NCBI GenBank assembly: GCA_003567095.1 | Contig: PXAQ01000269.1 | Location: 1-7,011 of the forward strand | DNA: 7,011 bases | DNA from: Phycisphaerae bacterium | GTDB lineage: Bacteria; Planctomycetota; Phycisphaerae; Sedimentisphaerales; Anaerohalosphaeraceae | Reading direction: 5' to 3' | Shown here: positions 1 through 4,710 of the stretch, piece after piece | How positions within the stretch are numbered: the first letter of the stretch is position 1 | Layout of the letters: each line of letters begins with the position of its first letter | Translations under genes and position numbers: made by a program | The notes under the pieces: generated by a model | Database searches by the model: none | What the model was told of the DNA's origin: nothing | What the model saw: the letters and a program-made list of their open reading frames with translations, nothing else

Positions 1-24
1 ACAAAAACGCGATTTAATGTACCC

Positions 25-54
25 ATTATAGTCTTTCCTGTATTTGGCTGTCGG
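25..54 (-). promoter_or_regulatory. Candidate leftward sigma70-type promoter
   Basis: Read on the - strand, bases 30 to 25 give a perfect TATAAT -10 box. Bases 54 to 49 give CCGACA, a 4 of 6 match to the -35 consensus TTGACA, with an 18-base spacer. Transcription would start near base 18 and leave the window to the left. The perfect -10 box is direct evidence. The weak first two bases of the -35 box and the unseen target gene keep this tentative. Confidence 0.35.
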
Positions 55-130
55 TAGTTTGCTGGGAACCTGTTGGAAATACTATACGCCAATTGTCCCC
101 AAGGGTCGAGAAAAAATCGCGTGCCCCAGC

Positions 131-168
131 CGCTGCCAGGGTATCACGGCGCTGGCAGCCCGTGATAC
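131..168. repeat. Palindromic repeat with two competing hairpins (copy 1)
   Basis: GTATCACGG (141-149) pairs perfectly with CCGTGATAC (160-168), a 9-bp stem with a 10-base loop. A second perfect 8-bp stem, GCTGCCAG (132-139) with CTGGCAGC (152-159), uses the loop of the first, so the two cannot form together. The outer arms match those of the repeat at 2083-2131 except for one base pair, T-A here and G-C there. That compensatory change suggests a conserved palindromic family. There is no T-run directly after the stem, so it is not a standard terminator. It lies upstream of the promoter at 237 and so is probably not part of the lipoprotein transcript. Confidence 0.6.
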
Positions 169-236
169 ATATTTTTATGTGATCCAGTGACAAAATTGCC
201 CTGCTGGGCGCATTGTCGGGACGGGTTAGAAAGTTC

Positions 237-266
237 TTGACAGATCGGTAACAGAGTCGCTACGAT
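237..266 (+). promoter_or_regulatory. Sigma70-type promoter of the lipoprotein gene
   Basis: A perfect TTGACA -35 box (237-242) is followed after 18 bases by TACGAT (261-266), a 4 of 6 -10 box that keeps the important second A and last T. Transcription should start at about 272-274. That leaves a leader of about 45 bases to the GTG at 318 but almost none to the TTG at 276, which supports the later start. It is the only strong + strand promoter I see before the one at 4644. Confidence 0.7.
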
Positions 267-304
267 GGAAATAGTTTGATACCAGATTTTTTTACCTTAA
301 ATAC

Positions 305-310
305 GTGGAG
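305..310 (+). promoter_or_regulatory. Ribosome binding site that fixes the lipoprotein start at GTG 318
   Basis: GTGGAG, with a GGAG core at 307-310, lies 7 bases before GTG 318, which is ideal spacing. The in-frame TTG at 276 has no such site and sits at the predicted transcription start. Confidence 0.65.
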
Positions 311-317
311 TTTCCAG

Positions 318-2057
318 GTGCAGCAAAGAAATCTTAAATCATTTTATATTAGTCACTTACTGATTATTTGCTCAGTCGTTGCGTTGGTGGCCTCCGGCTG
401 TCGCGACAATCCTCAGGACAGGGCCGTTAAAGAGGTTCGCGAGCAGGTTCGGTCGGCTCTGGCCGAAACTGACAAAGCGGCCGCAAGCCAGCGGATTCAA
501 AGCGCCCTGGCCGCCCATCGCCCCGGCGGCTTGACGCAGGATTCGGCAAACCTGGTGGCCGCCAATCTGACGCTGAATCAAGGGCTGTCGCTTCAGGCCG
601 AGCGGACACGGATGGTGCGGCCGATCAAGCAGACGGTCGAGGCGATCTCCCGGGGGTTGCATCGCTCGCAAAAACTGCTGCTTGAGAAAGAGCGTTCTGA
701 GCAAATTCTGACGATTCAGGACAGCGAAATTGAGGAATTTCGTTTGCTGCTGGCCGGTGATGAGGATGCGCCCGGACTGGAGGCTCGCCTGACTGACGCC
801 CGTCAGCACGCAAGCGATTTACAGGCGCAGCGCCAAGGCCTTGCCGCGCAGTTTGATGAGATTCAGGCCGTCATTGATCAGACCCAGGCCCGCAGCGAAG
901 AGTTGCACCGGCAAGCCGATCTGCAAGAGGGCGAGGATAAATTTCAGCTCCAAAAGCAGGCCTATGAGCTGCTCCTGGAGCGCAAAGACGATCATGTGCA
1001 ACTGCAGGACATTGAACACCAGCTCCGTGTGCTCGATGATCGTATCGCCCTTGCCGAATCGCGCGTCACGTCATTGACCGAGCACATCCGGCAGCTGGAA
1101 GATGAGCTTGAAGCGCTGGTCACGGCCGAGAGCCGGCAACTGCTTAACACGCAAATCACCGAAATCGATGAAACGCTGGCCGAGCACCGCGCTGGCATCG
1201 ACCGCCATGCCGATACCCTTGTCGAAGCGCTTGAGGCCTATCGCCAGACCGGTCGGCAGGCGGTGGCGTTTTTTGAACAGGCCGCCGAGAAGTACGGGCA
1301 AGTGCGAGCGGCCAGCTCGCCGATTGCCGCGGTTCGGCTTGCCGACAGCTTTGCGCAGGCGGCCATGACCTCTGCCGAGTCGATACGATTTGAGCATACC
1401 ATCGCGAGGTTGGCGGCGGATATGATCGACAAGGCCGATGAAACGCTGGTTGACGGGCTGCCCCAGCGGCTTTCGCTGCGAACGGAGGTGGACCCGGAGC
1501 AGTTTGCCGCCGTTGTGGACTTGTTTGATCAAGCCGATCAGGCCTATGAGGCGGCGATGCCCCAAGTGCGGCGATTGGCCGGCCGCGGCAACGAAGCGGC
1601 GGCCGATGTCCTTCAGAACCGGCTCTTGTCGCTGTACCACAAAATGCGACTGGCCGATGCGCTCGGACAGTATGATCTGGCCTCGGAAATACATATTCAA
1701 ATTGAGCAGATTCGCGAAGACGGACAGGAATTCGGCGATCGATTTACGCGTTCAGAGGTCGTCCGGCTGATTGATCAGGGACTGGACTTTGAGCCTGCCC
1801 TGCCGGTGAATGTGGAGTTGTATTTCGAGGGCATCCGTCAGGAGTTTACGCAGTGGCGGCAGTTGCAGGACCCCGATCAGCAGGCCGAGGCCGTCGAGCA
1901 AAATCTTGCCCAGATGGACGAACTGATTGACAACTACGGCGAGCAGATGGAAGAGCTGCTCGCCCCGCTCAGGCAGGAAATGCTCGAAGCCAGGGAGCGC
2001 GGCTTTGAGCCTCAGCCGGGAGCGCCGACCGGGGTTGCCGATCCGAATACCTTTTAA
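318..2057 (+). CDS. Coiled-coil lipoprotein of unknown function
   Basis: A protein of 579 residues that I cannot assign to a named family. From GTG 318 it begins with a basic start (MQQRNLK), a hydrophobic stretch of about residues 9-24 and a lipobox VASGC with Cys28, so it should be exported, lipid-modified and membrane-anchored. Cys28 is the only cysteine after the signal peptide. Residues of about 150-300 are rich in Glu, Gln, Leu and Arg with heptad-like spacing, typical of a long coiled coil. About 310-480 is helical and Ala-rich, possibly a helical-repeat fold. The last 20 residues are Pro/Gly-rich and probably disordered. An in-frame TTG at 276 would add 14 residues, but it lies at the predicted transcription start and spoils the signal peptide. 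Gene end and reading frame are secure. A role as an envelope scaffold or periplasmic spacer is only inference. A promoter lies directly upstream, and a repeat separates the gene from the EIIA gene. Confidence 0.85.
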   Translation: MQQRNLKSFYISHLLIICSVVALVASGCRDNPQDRAVKEVREQVRSALAETDKAAASQRIQSALAAHRPGGLTQDSANLVAANLTLNQGLSLQAERTRMVRPIKQTVEAISRGLHRSQKLLLEKERSEQILTIQDSEIEEFRLLLAGDEDAPGLEARLTDARQHASDLQAQRQGLAAQFDEIQAVIDQTQARSEELHRQADLQEGEDKFQLQKQAYELLLERKDDHVQLQDIEHQLRVLDDRIALAESRVTSLTEHIRQLEDELEALVTAESRQLLNTQITEIDETLAEHRAGIDRHADTLVEALEAYRQTGRQAVAFFEQAAEKYGQVRAASSPIAAVRLADSFAQAAMTSAESIRFEHTIARLAADMIDKADETLVDGLPQRLSLRTEVDPEQFAAVVDLFDQADQAYEAAMPQVRRLAGRGNEAAADVLQNRLLSLYHKMRLADALGQYDLASEIHIQIEQIREDGQEFGDRFTRSEVVRLIDQGLDFEPALPVNVELYFEGIRQEFTQWRQLQDPDQQAEAVEQNLAQMDELIDNYGEQMEELLAPLRQEMLEARERGFEPQPGAPTGVADPNTF

Positions 2058-2082
2058 GTTCATCGCATAGGAATTTGTATCT

Positions 2083-2131
2083 GTAGCACGGCCATCTTGG
2101 CCGTGTTCACGGGCTGCCAAGCCCGTGCTAC
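2083..2131. repeat. Two-hairpin palindromic repeat (copy 2)
   Basis: Two perfect hairpins sit side by side: CACGGCCA (2087-2094) with TGGCCGTG (2098-2105), loop TCT, and CACGGGCT (2108-2115) with AGCCCGTG (2120-2127), loop GCCA. In addition the outer 9-base arms GTAGCACGG (2083-2091) and CCGTGCTAC (2123-2131) are perfect complements. The element can therefore fold either as two hairpins or as one long structure. It resembles REP/BIME-type intergenic repeats. It lies 25 bases after the lipoprotein stop codon and is followed by CTTTAAATG, not a T-run, so it is a poor intrinsic terminator. It could still protect or process mRNA between the two genes. Related copies are at 131-168 and, decayed, at 4594-4640. 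Confidence 0.8.
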
Positions 2132-2161
2132 TTTAAATGACCCAAGAAACGGAGTGCGGCG

Positions 2162-2974
2162 ATGAAACTGTCCGAATGGCTACGACTGGAATGTGTGAAG
2201 GCCGGCTCGTCGGTGGACGACAAGGCGATGGCGCTGTGTGAGATTGCGGCGCTGGCCAAGCGAAGTCCGGTCTGTCGGAATCTGTCCGAAGAGGCGATCC
2301 TTGAAGCGCTGCAAAATCGCGAAACGCTCGGCTCGACCGCATTCGGCAACGGGATTGCCATCCCCCACTGTCGTCTTAAGGGCATCGAGGACTTTGTCGT
2401 CGGCCTGATGACGGTTCCCGAGGGTGTGGATTTTGAGGCCGACGACGGCAAAAAGGTACGCCTGCTGGTCTTTCTGATCGCCCCGGCTCAACAAAACAAC
2501 GCCCATATCCGCCTCTTGTCGATCCTGTCCCAGACGCTTGAGAACAGCAACGTGGTTGCGCGTATGATCGCCGCCGAGACCGATGCCCAACTGGCCAAAA
2601 CGTTCCGCCAGGCGGCGGGACTGGACATCCAGACGCTCGAGCCGACGCTGCGCAACCTGGTGCATATCTTCGTGCAGGATGAAGAGGTGTTTAAGGCCAT
2701 TCTCAATGCTGTGGCCTCTCTGGAGGGCATATCCTTGTCAGTCAACGACGCTCTCGATGCCCGCAGCTATCTGGCGGACATACCCCTTTATGCGGAATTT
2801 GCTCAAAGGGATCGCTCAAAAAGCTCTAAAGCCATCACCGCGATGGTCGAACGGCCGCTGAGCAACGAGGTGATCCGCCGCGTGGAAAGCATCACCGGCA
2901 GCCTGTTCGAATGCACCGGTGTCATGGTAACGGTGCAGGAGCTTGCTTACGCCGCCGGCGAACTGGAGATGTAG
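2162..2974 (+). CDS. PTS EIIA-type protein with C-terminal P-II-like domain
   Basis: A cytoplasmic protein of 270 residues. Residues 1-150 match the EIIA domain of the fructose/mannitol/nitrogen PTS (PtsN-like) family. The signature GNGIAIPHCR places the phospho-accepting histidine at His69, and the second conserved histidine is at His115 in NNAHIRLLS. Such domains take phosphate from HPr or NPr and pass it to a sugar permease or act purely as regulators. No EIIB or EIIC gene is nearby, so a regulatory role is more likely (inference). PtsN is about 150-165 residues, so there is an added domain at about 162-260. Its predicted order is strand-helix-strand-strand-helix-strand, as in ferredoxin-like P-II/GlnB-type sensors; this is a fold guess, not a motif match. 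ATG 2162 has GGAG (2151-2154) 7 bases upstream. No clear promoter is seen in the gap before it, so it may be read through from the lipoprotein gene. The F-domain gene starts 37 bases after its stop. Confidence 0.88.
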   Translation: MKLSEWLRLECVKAGSSVDDKAMALCEIAALAKRSPVCRNLSEEAILEALQNRETLGSTAFGNGIAIPHCRLKGIEDFVVGLMTVPEGVDFEADDGKKVRLLVFLIAPAQQNNAHIRLLSILSQTLENSNVVARMIAAETDAQLAKTFRQAAGLDIQTLEPTLRNLVHIFVQDEEVFKAILNAVASLEGISLSVNDALDARSYLADIPLYAEFAQRDRSKSSKAITAMVERPLSNEVIRRVESITGSLFECTGVMVTVQELAYAAGELEM

Positions 2975-3000
2975 CAGACAAGCGCTGGATTTTATGCAGT

Positions 3001-3006
3001 AAGGGA
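3001..3006 (+). promoter_or_regulatory. Ribosome binding site supporting a TTG start at 3012
   Basis: AAGGGA lies 5 bases before TTG 3012. An in-frame stop (TAA, 3000-3002) overlaps this site, so translation cannot begin further upstream. The next in-frame ATG (3054) would cut into the first conserved F-domain motif. Confidence 0.6.
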
Positions 3007-3011
3007 TTTCA

Positions 3012-3974
3012 TTGGCCGACCGCCGCATCAATCTGTATCACAATCTGTCCGTCATGCTGGCCGCCGGCGTCTCAGTCGTTCGGGCGCTGCAAACCGTTCC
3101 CAAGGGCGGACGCATTGGCCGTGTTTTTCAGCAGATTGCCGCCTCTGTGGCCGACTCGCAGAGCTTGGCTGAGGCGGTCGAACACCACAACAAGCATTTC
3201 GATCCGCTGGATGTTGCCCTGATCCGCATTGGCGAAGATACCGGCCAGTTGCCAGAGATGTTTGAGATGCTCAGCGAATGGTATGCGTTTTGTCTGCGTC
3301 TGCGGCGCATTATCGGCTCCGGGCTGGTGCTGCCGGTGGTGATGATTCACCTGCTGGCTCTAATGGCTCCTGTGCCGAGCTTTGCGATGGGCGGCTGGGA
3401 TGTCGGTCTTTATATCCGAAGCGCCGCGGCCATTCTAATGCTCTTCTATATCCCTGCTGCCGTCATCCTCGGCGTGATTTATCTGACGCCCAAACGCGGC
3501 CTGCTGCGGACGCTGCTCGATACGTTTGTGTTGGCGGTTCCTGTACTCGGCCCGGCGGTGCGCGACTTGGCGCTAAGCCGCTACTGCAGGATATTCGCCA
3601 TTGGCCTTAAGGCCGGCCTGCCCATTCGACGTGGGGCCGATCTGGCTTTTCAGGTCGCCGGCAATGCGGCCATCCGCCGCGCTGTATCGGGCGGCATCGA
3701 AGCGGTCAAACGCGGCGAGGAGATCAGCACGGGATTTTCTTCCCGCCGTTTGCCGGAGGAGTTTATCGCCGTCTGGCAGGTCGGCGAAGAGACCGGCGAC
3801 CTGGACGAATCGACCGACCGCCTGGGGCGCATTTACGCCGACAGCGCAGAACGCCGGTTCCAGGCCGTGGCCGTCTGGACGCCCCGACTGGTTTATGCGA
3901 TTGTTGTGGTCGTGATGGCCTGGCATATCCTTAAAGGATATGCGCAAATTTACGGCGATCTTTATAACTTTTGA
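3012..3974 (+). CDS. Type II secretion system F-domain (GspF/PilC-like) inner-membrane protein
   Basis: A 320-residue protein with two T2SS F domains, about residues 8-100 and 185-290. Each repeats the family hallmarks: LAAGVSVVRAL (16-26) with IGEDTGQLPEM (73-83) in the first, and LKAGLPIRRGAD (199-210) with VGEETGDLDES (257-267) in the second. Three likely membrane segments, about 101-120, 136-158 and 292-308, match the GspF/PilC topology. These platform proteins sit in the inner membrane and couple the assembly ATPase to pilus or pseudopilus growth. Usual members are about 400 residues; this one lacks the N-terminal cytoplasmic stretch of about 60-80 residues that normally precedes the first domain. 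An in-frame stop just upstream shows this is the true 5' limit. No ATPase, pilin or secretin gene is visible nearby, so it may serve a system encoded elsewhere. The start is TTG. It lies between the EIIA gene (37 bases) and the YjbQ-like gene (40 bases), probably in one operon. Confidence 0.88.
   Translation: MADRRINLYHNLSVMLAAGVSVVRALQTVPKGGRIGRVFQQIAASVADSQSLAEAVEHHNKHFDPLDVALIRIGEDTGQLPEMFEMLSEWYAFCLRLRRIIGSGLVLPVVMIHLLALMAPVPSFAMGGWDVGLYIRSAAAILMLFYIPAAVILGVIYLTPKRGLLRTLLDTFVLAVPVLGPAVRDLALSRYCRIFAIGLKAGLPIRRGADLAFQVAGNAAIRRAVSGGIEAVKRGEEISTGFSSRRLPEEFIAVWQVGEETGDLDESTDRLGRIYADSAERRFQAVAVWTPRLVYAIVVVVMAWHILKGYAQIYGDLYNF
3923..3943. repeat. Perfect 10-bp inverted repeat inside the F-domain gene
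   Basis: GCATATCCTT (3923-3932) and AAGGATATGC (3934-3943) are perfect complements around a single central A. This gives a near-continuous palindrome in the last codons of the F-domain gene, 71 bases before the YjbQ-like start codon. It could be a protein-binding operator or an mRNA hairpin, or it could be chance within the codons for HILKGYA. There is no T-run after it. Confidence 0.5.
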
Positions 3975-4003
3975 CTATTCGAGAGAAAAACTGAACAACA
4001 GGC

Positions 4004-4008
4004 AGGAG
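4004..4008 (+). promoter_or_regulatory. Ribosome binding site that fixes the YjbQ-like start at ATG 4015
   Basis: AGGAG lies 6 bases before ATG 4015. The frame is open back to 3940, but that upstream stretch overlaps the end of the F-domain gene and does not look like the family's N-terminus. Confidence 0.75.
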
Positions 4009-4014
4009 ACTATA

Positions 4015-4434
4015 ATGGTTTATACCCAGACGCTTGAAGTCCCCACACAAGGCCATTGTCACTTGGTGGATATTACCGACAAGGTCCGCCGGGCCATCGC
4101 CCAATCGCAACTGACCGACGGCGTGGTGACGGTCTTCAATGTCGGCTCGACCGCCGGCATCACCACGATTGAGTACGAGCCGGGCCTGGTCAACTGCGAT
4201 ATGAAGGCCGCCTTTGAAAAGCTTGCCCCCGAACACGGCAACTACGAACACGAGAAAACCTGGCACGACGACAACGGCCACGCGCATGTCCGCGCCAGTC
4301 TGCTTGGCCCCTCCCTGGCCGTACCGTTCTGCGATGGGGCATTGACGCTGGGCACTTGGCAGCAAATCACCCTGATCGACTTTGACACACGACAGCGCAC
4401 CCGAAAGGTCGTCTGCCAGATCATCGGCCAGTAA
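4015..4434 (+). CDS. yjbQ: YjbQ/UPF0047 family protein (secondary thiamine-phosphate synthase type)
   Basis: A cytoplasmic protein of 139 residues, the standard length for this family (about 130-140). Conserved blocks in order are FNVGSTAGITTIEYEPG (41-57), the NYEHEKTWHDDNGHAH region (76-91), VRASLLGPS (92-100), PFCDG (104-108), LGTWQQITLIDFD (112-124) and a final basic RxRK stretch. The clustered histidines at 84, 89 and 91 fit the family's presumed active or metal-binding site. Escherichia coli YjbQ has weak thiamine-phosphate synthase activity, joining the pyrimidine and thiazole moieties; whether that is the true physiological role is unsettled. The start at ATG 4015 is chosen from AGGAG at 4004-4008 and from alignment with the family N-terminus. 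It follows the F-domain gene by 40 bases and is probably the last gene of that run. No thiamine-pathway gene or TPP-riboswitch-like leader is seen. The symbol is by family resemblance, not proven orthology. Confidence 0.92.
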   Translation: MVYTQTLEVPTQGHCHLVDITDKVRRAIAQSQLTDGVVTVFNVGSTAGITTIEYEPGLVNCDMKAAFEKLAPEHGNYEHEKTWHDDNGHAHVRASLLGPSLAVPFCDGALTLGTWQQITLIDFDTRQRTRKVVCQIIGQ

Positions 4435-4593
4435 CGGTAGTGGTGTGAAGGTGTCAGCCGCCTGCTATCTTGTGCTGGTTTGAAGCGAAAAATTTTTTCT
4501 CAACGTCATGCACCGGCAGTTTGGGTTGCTGCATTTGCGCTGCTTCCAATTTGCGGGGAGTTGTCGGGAAGTCATTTTTTCTGCGTGGAAAAT

Positions 4594-4640
4594 GTGCGGC
4601 CATACGACTTTGTTCACGGGCTCAAGCCCATCCTGCTGGG
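4594..4640. repeat. Decayed copy of the palindromic repeat (copy 3)
   Basis: The 12 bases TGTTCACGGGCT at 4611-4622 are identical to 2104-2115 in copy 2. CAAGCCC at 4623-4629 matches 2118-2124, and CGGCCAT at 4597-4603 matches the left half. The short GGGC/GCCC hairpin core (4618-4621 with 4626-4629) survives, but the left hairpin and outer arms no longer pair. This looks like an old, mutated copy lying next to the lepA promoter. Confidence 0.5.
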
Positions 4641-4643
4641 GGG

Positions 4644-4672
4644 TTGTGTTTTGGTTCGGGGGTGGGTATAAT
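4644..4672 (+). promoter_or_regulatory. Sigma70-type promoter of lepA
   Basis: TTGTGT (4644-4649, 3 of 6 with the key TTG) and a perfect TATAAT (4667-4672) are separated by 17 bases. Transcription should begin near 4679, giving a leader of about 32 bases before ATG 4711. This rules out the in-frame GTG at 4675 as the normal start. The spacer is unusually G-rich. Confidence 0.7.
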
Positions 4673-4710
4673 AGGTGGTTTTCGATTCTTTTGAAAGACA
4701 TCATAGGCTT

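Larger units (their letters stand above)
1..317. other. Intergenic region, no gene seen
   Basis: No convincing coding frame is present on either strand in this stretch, which is more A+T rich than the genes to its right. It contains a candidate leftward promoter (25-54), a palindromic repeat (131-168), a weak hairpin (GCCC at 198-201 pairing with GGGC at 206-209, flanked by GACAA at 189-193 and TTGTC at 213-217) and the rightward promoter at 237-266. Together these suggest a divergent intergenic region, with another gene probably starting beyond the left edge on the - strand. That gene is inferred and cannot be seen here. Confidence 0.6.
4435..4710. other. Intergenic region before lepA
   Basis: This gap has no supported gene. 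Several short frames run through it, including a TTG-started 63-residue one at 4480 whose first part looks like a signal peptide, but none has a ribosome binding site. The region holds an A5T6 tract (4488-4498) not preceded by a GC-rich stem, so it is not a good terminator, then a decayed palindromic repeat (4594-4640), a G-rich stretch (4638-4666) and the lepA promoter. Confidence 0.6.

Noticed and set aside
131..168. Riboswitch or CRISPR-like repeat
   Set aside because: No conserved aptamer signature is recognised and there is no regularly spaced direct repeat. A dispersed palindromic element explains it better.
276..317. TTG start adding 14 residues to the lipoprotein
   Set aside because: It is within a few bases of the predicted transcription start, has no ribosome binding site, and would bury the signal peptide behind an acidic-polar extension. 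GTG 318 has a GGAG at ideal spacing.
1071..1700. Open frame of 209 codons on the - strand opposite the lipoprotein gene
   Set aside because: It is a mirror of the coiled-coil codon pattern, with no ribosome binding site or recognisable motif.
4487..4499. A5T6 tract after the YjbQ-like gene as an intrinsic terminator
   Set aside because: Only a weak CAGC/GCTG pairing (4455-4458 with 4474-4477) precedes it. No stable GC-rich stem abuts the T-run.
4480..4671. TTG-started 63-residue frame with a signal-peptide-like beginning in the gap before lepA
   Set aside because: There is no ribosome binding site, it ends inside the lepA -10 box, other frames in the same stretch are equally open, and it overlaps a decayed repeat.
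4675..4710. Upstream GTG start for lepA adding 12 residues
   Set aside because: It lies at or before the predicted transcription start, and the extra residues do not match the conserved EF4 N-terminus, which begins at ATG 4711.
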